Below are positions 38,213 through 49,600 of a stretch of DNA of 64,000 nucleotides, piece after piece. This DNA is from Pyrenophora tritici-repentis (Eukaryota > Ascomycota > Dothideomycetes > Pleosporales > Pleosporaceae). The notes under the pieces were generated by a model. The model ran no database searches and had not been told where the DNA came from. It saw only the letters and a program-made list of their open reading frames with translations. The stretch's first letter is position 1. The number at the start of each line of letters is the position of its first letter. Where the stretch lies: the NCBI RefSeq assembly GCF_003171515.1, contig NC_089394.1, forward strand, positions 62,001 to 126,000. The letters are read 5' to 3'. The position numbers and the translations under genes are program-made.

Positions 38213-40336
38213 CTACGGCCAATTCGCCTGCGGTCTTCCGCCTTCTTCACGCTGTTTCTTGAATGTCCTCTCTGGCAAGTCCGGAAACATGTTTTTGTTC
38301 GCTTCCACAAACGGTCTTAGTATCTCATCGAGCCTTCTGCGAGCATGATCAGGATTGTAAGAGACTTTGCTCATCGCACCTCCCAGCTTGCTTGGCAGTC
38401 CAGAATGGCGATAAAGATCAAAGTTAGAAGGCCTGCCTTTGTAATCGTACAAATCCGTGACGAAGTCCTGAGTATATTAGCAGGTGTGAGCTGCCAAAAT
38501 TGCAAGTGCACTTACACCTTGAGAGCGGTCCTTCCTCGCCCTTATATTAGAGATAATTGATGAGATGACTCTAGAAGCTGACCCAGGCTCAATAGGAATA
38601 CAGTCATCGAGCAACAAATCTAAGATAGGTGTATCCGTGAGTGCAGGGTCAAAATTTGACTTCGGATCGTTTCGCCTGTCACGTACGCTCACGTGGCTTG
38701 GATCACTGGCAAGCGTGGCTTTCCTTGTCTCCTCCATAGTACTCATGGGAATGACCTTTATAGGCATGCCGCCACTTTTTGGGCAGCTCGCGACATAGTC
38801 CTGTAATTGGTGGCGGAATTTGCAACGATCTCCCCTTTCACAGAAGCCGCGGGAGAACCAAAAGAAACAGGTCAAGCAGTCCGGGGTCGACTGGGTTGGA
38901 TCCTGCATCGAGTCAGTCATATATCGCAGTAATAACAATACGTCTGTAAGAACCGTCCCAAAGATGGAGACGATACCTACATACCTTGTCATGTATGTTT
39001 TCGGACGATACGCGTTTAGATAGCGGACGGTCCGGTAAGCGCCGTTTCGATTGCGTGTGGCCTTTTGTTACGAGCTTGTATCCGGCATTTCCAGTAGAAG
39101 CTGTGCCATACGCTAAGTTTAGGCCAGCTTGATCGGAGAAGACGCGATCAGAATCCAAACACGTAGATTCCGTTTTGACTTGTGGCTCTCGTTTTAGAGT
39201 CTCATGGTATTCCATATCGATAGACGGCATTCTTGCTTCCCTGATGGGAGGTGCGCCATTAATAGACGGGACCGCCTTAAGGGACTTTGAAGTGTTGCTT
39301 GGAGTTAGCAAGTCCTTTGCTCTATCTGCAGGTTGCTTGTTTGAGGACCCGGAAGGAAGCGCCTTAGACGAGGAAACTTCAGTATCCAGTGCGTTGCTGC
39401 TCTCCTGTCGCAGCCAATCAGTAGCAGAAGGCGCTACAGGGCCACCGAGACCAGCTTCCAGTAATACCAGGATATCGGCCTTTGACTGTGAGTCAAAATT
39501 TCCACCATCTTGCTGTTTTCCCCAGTAGGGAGCAGTTGAGGGTCGAGCTTTAGCTGCGTTTGCCTCGTCCGAAATAAGCTGGTCAATAGTGTCTAGATTA
39601 GCACTAGTGGCTTCTCTCGCCACACTCCCCCTCTTGTCTTCATTTGATGCTCGACTTTGGAGGCCATCAATGTGGCTCGCAGAAGAGTCGTCGTTGTAGC
39701 TTAAATAGTTTGGAACAAGCTTCGGAGCCTCGCTGGACTGTTTCTGACCCTTGTCAATGGATCTAGAAGCTCCTTGGCTGCCCTCGAGATTGGTTGGTAT
39801 TGCTGACTCGCTAACAGCTTTCTCAACACGTATTTCATCGTCTTCGCTAGCTAAGCACTCAGCTATGGCAGCATTGAGACGGCGTTGTAATTGCGCTGTA
39901 ATTTGGGATGAGGGACATTCCTTGGCCCCTTCAATTAGGAAGTAGAGCCCTTTTTGCAGAATATCGACTGTACCCAGCATTGCTCCAATCTCTTTTGCCT
40001 TGCATAAATTGCTACTATTTTCCCATATTGCCCTCGCTGTATCCACTTTCTTTTCGTCTGCACCCTCATCCCTTAATGCCTCTACGAGTGTACTGACTAG
40101 ATATGGTGTCGCTTGGGACTCGAGTGCACAAGATTTGGCGATCGTCAGAGCTGTCATTGTAAAGAAGGGCAGGTTTTCTGGGATATTCGCGAGTACTTTC
40201 AGTTGATACTGACAGGTCTCAGGAAGTACAAGCGGGCTTGGAAGTGGGAAGCTGCCCTCAGATCGGGGTCGGACATTGCGCGCTGAGTTCGAGGTAGAGT
40301 TGCTATCTTCAGCCTGCTCGGCTCCGTTGTTAGCTG
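38213..40336 (-). CDS. CCCH zinc-finger protein (5' end uncertain)
   Basis: Three exons are clear: the frame ending at 38985, then 38902-38516, then 38467-38213, with introns 38903-38984 (GTATGT..GCAG) and 38468-38515 (GTAAGT..CTAAT..CAG). From the ATG at 40157 this gives 604 residues; the frame remains open upstream to about 40336. The N-terminal 390 residues are polar and low-complexity. A CCCH finger, CFFWFSRGFCERGDRCKFRH (CX8CX5CX3H), follows. The C-terminus (DFVTDLYDYKGRPSNFDLYRHSG) is compact. CCCH fingers usually bind RNA. A second open frame overlaps the 5' part (starting MSDPDLRAASHFQARLYFLRP), so a first exon in another frame is possible. No lesions are seen in the defined exons, so it is probably a working host gene. 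Confidence 0.75.
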
Positions 40337-40339
40337 GGG

Positions 40340-41270
40340 TACTACAACATTAATACCTAGTTCATCTAACCTTGCGCTTGCTCATTCTAAAGGCCATTGT
40401 CGAACAACTGGTACCTGACGGGCGGGTCTCTTTGCGTTTGTGGATTGATGTGGTTACCAGTCGCAATAACTTATTTCTCCACTCAGGGGTTTTTCCGCGG
40501 CACCCAAAGAAGTTAGACCACGTCAGCCACATGCCTGACACAGCAAGACGCGACGACGGAGCCTAGACACCCCTCTAAGCATAATGGTCACAACATACAC
40601 AATACAGTCACTGATGGGCTGACCAGGAAGCCTACCGGACAATGTCTGCAACGTCCCACATCGACGCACCCTCGGGCTGAACAGCATCACTTTCCACGCG
40701 AATCACCTCACAGACACCCGCCATGCTACCATCGGTGCCACCACATACTTACAGATCATCAGACAACCTCGTCCACTGTCACCCCACCCAGTGTCGAAAG
40801 AGTGGTGCCCCTTCGACACACCCGACAAGGTCTGAGGAGATTCGCGCGAGAGCTCTCCTGCTCAGTAGGCTCGACGGCAACGCACGAGCGGAGCATCACT
40901 GTTGTGGAGCCGCGTTACGACGAAATGCTGCTGCCGCAGCGCCTGGTGGCAGGTCACACCATACAACACAGTCGCATAGGAACCTAGTGGACGGCATCAC
41001 AACACTGAAGAATATCGGAGTTTGGAGAACACATTGCAGACCCTAGGGCAAGCTAGCACACACGACAGCTGAACGCTAGGGAGAGACTGAAGGCATTGCG
41101 GTCGCAAAGCATGAGGCAAACGTGCCTCTACGAGCCGTGAAACAACGTTACACATATGAGGCTTCGAGTACGGCATACACACAGGAAGACAATTTAAGGA
41201 ACACAAACACAGGCAAACACAGGCAAACACGTCACTTCTAGAGACGAAATGTACATAGTCGTAGATAGAA
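40340..41270. other. No recognisable gene
   Basis: Only short frames, none with motifs. Confidence 0.5.
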
Positions 41271-41273
41271 GCT

Positions 41274-41298
41274 AGATTGGATTGGATTGGATTGGATT
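41274..41298. repeat. (GATTG)5 pentanucleotide run
   Basis: Five GATTG/ATTGG units. On the minus strand they follow the LINE-like fragment and could be its 3' tail. Confidence 0.8.
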
Positions 41299-41563
41299 CA
41301 TTCCTACTCGGTTTCAGCCGCGTACTGCGCAGCTATGCCCGGAGTGACAGGCGTGGCAGACAGCGGACGCGGTGCGGATCAACGTCCGCACCGCCCCACT
41401 CCATCCCTCGAACGGGACTATCTGTCCCCGAAAGCCTGCCGTTTTCCATCAACCACTATCTACATATGCTTGTCCGGCCCATCTAAATAGCGGTTCTACT
41501 GACTGTATGCTGTACTTCTAGGCTCGTAGAGGCGCTCCGCCTTGTCTGTCGCATCCGCTGTAC

Positions 41564-41803
41564 CTAAAGTCTCCCCCCAGCGCTCGGCGTCGTCTGCGCA
41601 TCTCCGATCCCTACTTGCCCAAGGATCTGCGTCTGTTCCATATACTCGATGACTTTGGTGGCTAGCTGTGGCGTGCTCAGGATGGTCCTGAGGCTGTTTC
41701 GTCCGGATACGTTGGCGAAGATACGGTTCCGGAGGTCCTTGTACTTGCTGCAGCGGGGGCTTCGCGCAAAGTCCACAGGAACGGGGGACGGCTGGAAGTC
41801 CAT
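41564..41803 (-). pseudogene. Probable C-terminal fragment of a LINE (Tad1-like) retrotransposon
   Basis: The frame reads a segment with CSKYKDLRNRIFANVSGRN and LATKVIEYMEQTQILGQ, the style of the C-terminal ends of fungal LINE ORF2 proteins (a cysteine motif followed by a helical FLR-like segment). Nothing upstream encodes reverse transcriptase. 5'-truncated copies are typical of LINEs. The assignment rests on style alone. Confidence 0.4.
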
Positions 41804-41935
41804 GCTCGCTACGAATGCATGAACACATTGGAACTGCTAGATACGGTAGAAGTGGGAAGAAGCTGTTGTTGAGCCACCCCGTACCCAAACAAATATCATA
41901 CACCCACATTCAACACGACAGAACTCCACCAATAT

Positions 41936-44019
41936 GAACCCGATTTAGGAAGCAATTGAAGATACTGAATCGCGTGAAGATGGCGCATCTTTCTCGTACC
42001 GCGAAGTTGCGACACGGTTCAGTGTTAGTCGCACGACGCTGGCGCGGAGGCACAAGAGGATAACACACTCAAATGCAGGAGGTGCACAGAAACGCCAGAA
42101 ACTCAGCCCACAACAAGAGCAGGAGCTTGTAAAATATAAAGAGGCTTTAACAAAGCGAGGACTACCTTCTACGAGAGAGATGGTGCGAAATTTCGCGGGT
42201 GCAGTTGCGAAAGAGAAGTGTTCAGATCGCTGGGTTTCCCGATTTCTTCAGCGAAACCAAACTCATCTTACATCCAAATGGACCACCGGGATGGACGGAG
42301 ACCGTCACTAAGCCGACAGTGAGGCTAAATACAGGCTCTACTTTGACCCCCATTATTCTAAAGTAAAGGAGTACAATGTGGACGCTCGCCACATTTACAA
42401 TATGGATGAGAAGGGCTTTCTCGTCGGCATCACCTCTCGCTCTAAACGAATCTTTTCTAAGCGATTATATGAGCGTAAGGAGGTTACAAAAGCACTGCAA
42501 GATGGTTCTAGAGAATGGACAACGCTCCTAGCTTGTATCTGTGCTGATGGGACAAAGATTCCTCCCGCGATCATCTACCAAGGCAAAGGAGCACTTCGAA
42601 GTGGCTGGGTAGAGGATGTAGAGGTCAACAAACACAATGTTTTTGTTGCTACATCACCCTCTGGATGGAGCAACGATAATTTAGGATTAGCTTGGCTTGA
42701 ACAGGTGTTCGACAGAAGCACGAGGAAGAAAGCGCGCTCGAGTTACCGCCTCCTCATCCTTGATGGCCATGGATCTCATCTGACTATGGATTTTATTGAA
42801 CATTGTGACCAACACAAGATTCACCTTATCGTCTTCCCCCCCCCCATTCAACCCACAGTCTTCAGCCATTAGATGTGGTGATGTTTAAGCCAATTTCTAG
42901 TGCGTACTCGTCCGAACTTACCAACCATCTCCATCGAAGTCAAGGACTCACTCCTGTCAAGAAAGGAGACTTTTTCCCTCTTTTCTGGCCTGCCTGGATC
43001 ACCTCCTTTACCTCTAAGAACATCCTGAAGTCCTTTGAAGCTACAGGGGTGGTGCCACCAAATGCCGACGCAGTCTTGAACACAGTCCGCAACAATCAAT
43101 TAAGTGGGTCCTAGAAGGTTCAGATTGGATTGATTGATTACCGCTTTAAGCCTAGTAGTTACCTATAGGAGTTTAAGCCCTACCTAGATAGGTAAGTGGG
43201 TCTAGGAGAGTGACCGGATTGAATTGATTGTTGCGGAGTCTAGTCTTGAAGCGCTTCAGAAACACCACTTCAGATGGAGATAAAGGTCCAGAATTGGAGC
43301 CAAAGGGCAACAAGAGCAGCGGGATTCAGCTGCGAAAGTTATTTAATGCTACGGTAAAAGATCAAACGGATGAAGCAAGAAAAGAGCTGAGCGCGTCCAT
43401 CCATTCCCTCCAGGCGCATAACGACATACTTAACACCGAAAACGAGGGCTTACGCCAAGCTCTTACACTTAAAAAGAAACACAAGAAAAAAAGCAAGCCT
43501 CTAGACCTTCAACAGCGCAAAGAGTATCATGGTGGTGCAGTGTTCTGGAGTCCTTCGAAGCTCCGCGAAGCCCGGGTTCACGAGCAGGTAAATCGACAAG
43601 AAGAAGAAGCAGAAAAACTCCAAAAAGCACAGACGAAAGAGCTGAAAGCGGCCGCTGCCTTGTACAAGAAGAAGATAGCTGAGGAAGCGAAGGTGCTGCG
43701 GGAAAGTGCGAAAGAAGCCCGGGCAGAAGAGCGCAAAAAGGCGGCTGAGGAAGCCGCCGCGCGGAGGACCCAAAAAGAGCAAGAAAAACGAGATCGCGAC
43801 TCTCAAAAAGCTCTACAACAGTCCCAAAGAGGCAAGAGAGCAGCTTCAAAGCCTCCGAAAGGTCGACAGGAAGAGCGGAGGAGTAATAATCGCGGTACGG
43901 AGGGTGCTATTGAGACGCAACCTGCACCGCCAGTTCCACCCAAAACGACACGAACACGATCGATAAAAGCACCAAAAAATAGTCTGAATAGTACAAAAGC
44001 TTCGCATGCACCCAAATAG
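41936..44019 (+). pseudogene. Pogo-1-like transposase with stops, a frameshift and a MITE
   Basis: Same architecture as the intact pogo-1 transposase. The first codons (MNPI) are followed by a TAG at 41946, another stop (TAA) occurs near 42309, and a run of about ten C near 42838 shifts the frame. A MITE at 43081-43242 interrupts the C-terminal region. Catalytic motifs YNMDEKGF, LILDGHGSHL and LQPLDVVMFKP are still readable. The C-terminus is the same charged coiled-coil type (YHGGAVFWSPSKLREAR). At least four independent lesions make this a dead element. Confidence 0.9.
43081..43242. mobile_element. hAT-type MITE copy A (162 bp)
   Basis: Ends CACAGTCCGCAACAATCAAT and TAGACTCCGCAACAATCAAT (minus strand), flanked by the duplication GTCTTGAA (43073-43080 and 43243-43250). 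I read it as identical in sequence to the copies at 59552, 60829 and 62878. Confidence 0.93.
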
Positions 44020-44189
44020 CAATACGCTAAGAAATACTATAACGTATCTCACGGCTTCGCGAGCCACACAGCTTCGTGAGCCACTTTTGCCAAGCCCCCA
44101 CCAAAACTACTACTCCCCTCAATGCCTCAACAACAACATTACTCAGAGAGTTCAAAGGAAGCTTAGATACAGACTGCGCTTTAAGCTAT

Positions 44190-45023
44190 TAAACAAGACA
44201 CGACACTCTCCCAGCGACGCGCTGCAGCTATCTACAGTGTTAGTCGGGCAACACTAGGCTATCGATGCGCTGGACGACCTTCGCCAGCAGATCGCTGGCC
44301 TAAATCAAGGAATATAACTAAGCTTAAGAAGAGGGTGATTTTTAAGCATATACTTGAGCTAGTCGCGCGAGGATCTTCCCCTAGGCTCGCAGCCGTGGCT
44401 AATATGGCCAATTCCTTGCGCGCGGAGCGCAACATAGGCTATATTAGCTTAAACTAGCCTAGTACGTTTGTTAAGCGCCGCCCTGAGCTCACAACGAAGT
44501 TTAATCGCAAGTACGATTACAAGAGAGCCCTCTGCGAGGACCCTAAGATTATACAAGGCTGGTTCGGCCTAGTAGCTAACACTAAAGCTAAGTACGGCAT
44601 CTAGGATAAAGACACGTACAACTTTAACGAGGCAGGCTTTATAATAGACTAAATATTAACTAGAGCAGTTGTTACAGCTTTAGAGAGACGAGGACGGCTA
44701 AAGGTAGTGCAGCAAGGCAACAGAGAGTGGACAACAGTTATCTAGGGTATTAACGCGACAGGGTGGGCGATTCCACCTTTTATCATCTTCAAGGGCCACT
44801 ATCACCTCTCTGCCTGGTATAAGGAGGAGGATCTGTCCCAGAACTGGATTATTGCAGTGTCTGATAACGGCTGGACGACAAATAAGCTTGGGCTGTAGTA
44901 GTTAAAGCACTTTGATGAGCATACAAAGAAGAGGGTAGTTGGTAGCCACTGACTGCTCGCAATCGATGGCTATAAGAGCCACGACTCGCTCGAATTCCAG
45001 CAATACTGCAAGGAGAACAACAG
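44190..45023 (+). pseudogene. Heavily mutated pogo-2-like transposase
   Basis: Readable motifs include KYGI, DTYNFNEAGF, QQGNREWTTVI, WAIPPFIIFKGHYHLSAWY, LSQNWIIAVSDNGWTTNKLGL and LLAIDGYKSHDSLEFQQYCKE, matching the pogo-2 core in order. Many sense codons are replaced by TAG or TAA (for example where pogo-2 has tryptophan or glutamine), plus one TGA. The copy is cut at 45023 by a MITE-like end. Confidence 0.8.
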
Positions 45024-45260
45024 ACTCCGCAACAAGCAATCCAGATTGGTTCGATTGATTAACTTGATTGGTTAACTCAATTTAATCAATCTAATCAGCT
45101 CCTATATAAATTTAGTATCAATTTAATCTTAGAGGTAAAGATTAATTAAATTAATTATTATAATTAAGAGTTTAGTAAGATTTTGAAAGCTACTAGAGCC
45201 GCTAAGTTGCTTATCTTGCGACGTGCGACGGTTTGTTCGCAATTACGAAGTTTGCGGAAG
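45024..45260. mobile_element. AT-rich hAT-MITE-like insertion
   Basis: Starts CAGACTCCGCAACAAGCAA and ends about AGTTTGCGGAAG. The interior is very AT-rich (TTAATTAAATTAATTATT). The right end is degraded, so the boundary is approximate. Confidence 0.55.
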
Positions 45261-45289
45261 AAACACGATATAGAGAGATACAAAGAGAG

Positions 45290-46418
45290 GCCTCCTAAAA
45301 CCGCTATCTATCCCTAAACGCATCTAGGGAGAGACTTCGATCGACTTTATTACTGACCTACCACTGTCTAGACGTGACAACGCCACTAACTGCATGGTAG
45401 TTACTGATCAGCTAACGAAGGGAGTTAAACCAGAAGGCTTGCACGATATCTCAGCAGAAGTGGTGGCACAACAACTTTTTGAACGCTATTATCTAATTTA
45501 TAGTATCCTAACGGCAATTACGAGCGATAGAGGTCCGCAATTCATTTGCGATCTTTAGAGGCATTTCTGCAAGCTTCTTAATGTTAAGCAACGTCTGTTA
45601 ATAGCCTATTACCCGCAAACTAATAGCGCTACAGAGCGAATGAACTAGGAGATTAAGAAGATAATTCGCATCTAGGCCACATACACGCAAGAGAACTAGC
45701 TCGCGCTTCTACCTATTATTATAGGAGCAATTAACAACCGCGAAGCCTCCTCTACTAGACTAAGCCTCTTCTTTTTTATGCACAGATATCACAACGAGCT
45801 AATCCAACTAGTAGAGAAACGAACCATTTAGAACTAGCCAAAGAAGGACGGCGAAGTACTAGCAGAAGGCTTCCTTAAAAGACTTTAAGATACAACAGAG
45901 TGGGCGTAAGCTACAATAGCTATAACGCAAGAGAAACAGCAATTTCAGGCTAATAAGGCGAGAACCGCAGCTCCTTGGTATAAAGAGGGAGACTAGGTGT
46001 TTTTAAACCTTAGAAATGTGAAGACAACAAGACCTTCTAAGAAATTAGACTGGCTACATAGGAAGTACTAAGTCATGAGACAAGTCAACTCCCACTCTTA
46101 CCAGCTCAATGTCCCTAGAAGGATCCACCCTGTCTTCCACGTAGACCTACTTCGATATGCGCCGAACGACTCCCTTCTATCTTAGAAGATTGGAGATACC
46201 CAGCCAGGCCCAATACTGGTAGACGGAGAAGAGCTCTAGCTGGTTGAACAAGTTCTGGACGAAAGAACAACAAAGCAAGGAAGGAAAGGATTTAAGGAGG
46301 CATACGTGAAATGGGTGGATTACACCGAACCAACATAGGAACCTGTGAGTAACAAATTTAAAACTGATGCTTGGAAGAAATGGGCCAAACTACACGCCAA
46401 GAAGAAAGGAGGGGGGTA
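45290..46418 (+). pseudogene. Ty3/Gypsy integrase and chromodomain, RIP-like decay
   Basis: Reads Gypsy integrase text (CMVVTDQLTKGV, AITSDRGPQF, YYPQTNSATERMN, NNREASST), a linker (PRRIHPVFHVDLLR) and a chromodomain (VEQVLDERTTKQGRKGFKEAYVKWVDYTEPT). About a dozen in-frame stops occur; all are TAG or TAA, placed where CAG, CAA or TGG is expected, and none is TGA. Upstream pol and gag are gone. Confidence 0.85.
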
Positions 46419-46679
46419 ATGTAACGGGCTGAGCCCTAAGTCGCATGACTAGGCTGCTGGCCTAGTCGCTTCCTTCCTTCTATCACTCTTTCCGCCACAG
46501 CACGTGGGCCGTGCGTCAACCCAAACAAAAGTAGGATGGCCGCCCACTTTCCTCTTATTCTCTTCATCTCGACTGTAAATAGCATCTGGACTAGGTAGCT
46601 GGAATACAGTACCTACAGACCGTTCACACGCCCTGCCTTCTCCTTCGTAGATCGATTAAACACTTGTTTGAGCCAGGAT
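46419..46679 (+). repeat. Probable Gypsy 3' LTR (partial)
   Basis: Starts TGTAACGGGCTGAGCCC directly after the pol stop, following the GGAGGGGGG polypurine run, as a 3' LTR should. Its right end is cut by hAT copy 2. Confidence 0.65.
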
Positions 46680-49600
46680 CAGACTTGCTATCAGTCAGGT
46701 AACTCAGTTCGAACTGACTGAACTGACTGCCAAGACTCAGTTCAGTCAGTCAGTTCTTGAGGCAGCTGGACGTCAGTCCAGTCAGTTCAGAAGCCTCCAG
46801 ACTGACTGAACTGACTGACGTTAGACTGACGTTAGCTGTTTTTAAAGCAGTATTTTAGAGTTGTGAAAGCCACATTTAGTGCGGCTTCGAAGCCGCGCTA
46901 GTCCTAGATATATAGACACTAATCCTATATAAGTTAAAGCATTTAGCTTTAAGCTAATTAGAGTTTGCGGAAATGCGCTACCCGGTGCGCACCTAGTAAG
47001 CCTTTCGCGTCGCGTCGCGTCGCGTCTGCTATACACACGACGCTAGACTACTGTTGCCATAATACTTCTTGGTGTACTTCATGTCTACTCCCTCTAATTC
47101 AGGCCTTCGCCGCCTTGTAGAATGCGACAAGCGCAATTCTCCTCTACCATCGCTATCAAACGCGCCTACTGTTGGCGATACTGCGAGCGAGGCCCAGGCT
47201 GATGAGCCCTTGGCAGTACAGGCGGACTTCCCCAACGACGGCGACGACGACGACGACGACGACAATTACGACGGGCTTGATTTTAAGCGTGTGCCGTATC
47301 TTGAGCGGCGCCAGGTTGAGCGTAATAGTCGCGGTGGGCCAAAAAGCTGGATCTACCGCCACGGCTGGGCCGTCTGGCACCGCAAGTACAAGAAAAACTA
47401 CTGGCTTTGCCGGTACTGCCATCAACGACGGAAGCAGGAGGCTTGCTACGAGGCTGACAGCACTACAAACGCCGGCCGACACCTCTCAAGCAACAAGCCT
47501 GGACACTCACACGGACCTAACGGACCTGTACCAATTGCTAGCCGGGAGGGCAATATTATGGGCGCGCTCGCAAAGTCCCAAGTACATATTATGAGGTCTA
47601 AAGGGATAGAAGTATCGCAAGAGGTAGCAAACGAGATGGCAGCAAGCTTTTCAACCTCTCGATTTCAGGACGCGCTGAAGGACTGGGTAGTCGCGGACAA
47701 CCAGAGCCTTCGCGTAATAGAAACGCCGCAGTTTCGAGCCATGATTGCGGCCGTGAGCCCGCTAGCCGAAGCTCTCCTTTGGCGTAGCCACCAAACGCTC
47801 CACGATCATATTATTACTGAGTACAATACATACATACCAGCTGTTGCCAACTACCTTCGCGAAGCCCGGTCGCTTATACACGTGTCATTCGACAACTGGA
47901 CTTCAACTGGTGGGCAGTATGCTTTTACTGGCCTCTGCGTACATTACCTTAACAGCGAGGGCAAGCTAGTTGACCACCTGCTTGGGTTGCCTGAGCTACA
48001 CGGGGCGCACACTGGCAATAATATTGCCGCTGCAGCAACAACAATACTTCGGCTATTTGGCGTTGACAACGCGAGGGTTGGGTACTTTGTGCTTGACAAC
48101 GCAAGTAACAATGATACTGCAGTTGAGTCCTTAGCAGAGGAGTTTGGCTTTATCGCAAGCGAGCGGCGGCTGCGGTGCTGCTGCCATATACTCAACCTAA
48201 GCGCACAATTAGTAATTTGGGGCAAAGACCGTAGCGCGTACGAGAATGAAGCCGCACACCTTGAGGAAGAGGAGAAGTACATGGATGAGTGGCGCAAATA
48301 CGGTCCTGTTGGCGTCCTCTTTGACGTGATTGCGTCTATCTGTACGCCTCAAACTCGACAACTACTAGAGCGCCTACAGTGCGAGGAGGCAGAGTCTCTA
48401 GGTGTTACACCCCACATCCGGCAGCTTGTGAAGCCTGTTAAGACACGCTGGAATAGCTATTTCAACACGTTTGTCCGTGCAGCTGAGCTACACGGCCCTA
48501 TCGATGGCTATATTGAGTGTAAACTTGAGGAGCATAGTGCTGCAACAGCAACCTCACGACGCCGGAAGAATCGTGAGCAGCTCCCTGCTGCCCAGCCACG
48601 GTTATATATACGCGAAGGGGGTCTAAACGGCAAGGACTGGGCGACAATAACAGAATACATTCGACTCCTTGAGCCATTTGCCGAAGCTACACGGCTACTT
48701 GAAGGTCGCGGCCGACACGGCCGACACGGCGCTATATGGGAAGTTCTAGTAACGTTTGAGTGGCTTCTTGACCAGCTTGAGGCTCTCAAAGACCGCCTTA
48801 AGGATGTAAATTACGAAGATCTAGATGCGCCTGAAGATCATCTTATTACAAACGTTAACCTTGCGCATTGTAAGCTTGCTGAGTACTACGCAAAATTCGA
48901 TAACGCGCCTGTCTACTACACTGCTACAATACTACACCCGCACTACAAACACCACCTCTCAGCGCTCTGGAAGGTGCCTGACACCCATGTCACTGCCCGT
49001 GACGGTGTCCACTATCGCGACGGCTGGCTTGACAATAACCACCGGGCATTCCTGCGCATGTGGCAGGGGCGGAAGGACTCTGCAGCCACTTCAGCTCACA
49101 CTGTAACGCCGCCGCGTAAGAAGCCCCGGCTAGGGATTTCAACGTCGCGATCAGCTTTTCTACAGTCGTCAATTGAGCAAAGCACACGGCAGTTAGAGGC
49201 AAGCCTTGCTGAGGATGAGTATGAGATATGGAAGCGGCAACCAGCGTTAGCTGAGGAGGATTGGCTGTCTCTTAATCCGCTTCTATACTGGGAGTCAGTT
49301 GCTGGGCAGTTCCCTATACTCTCAAAGTTCGCTATTGACGTCCTAACAATACCAGCAGCAGCGGCAGACTGTGAGCGGACTTTCAGCGAGCTTGGCGACA
49401 TGTTAGGCACCCGGAGACTCCATATGAAGCCAGAGCTTATTTCAGCTTTGCAGAGCTTGAAGAGCTGGAAGAGGCTTGGTATACAGCCAACAACTACCTC
49501 AGCTTCTGGGCTAGCGCGCACACTATCAGAGGAAGAAATCTCAAAAGTACAGGAGCATTTATCTCAGTTCGACGTCAGGTAACTCAGTTCAGTCAGTCCA

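Noticed and set aside
40723..41046. 107-codon frame
   Set aside because: Histidine/arginine-rich chance frame with no motif or start context.
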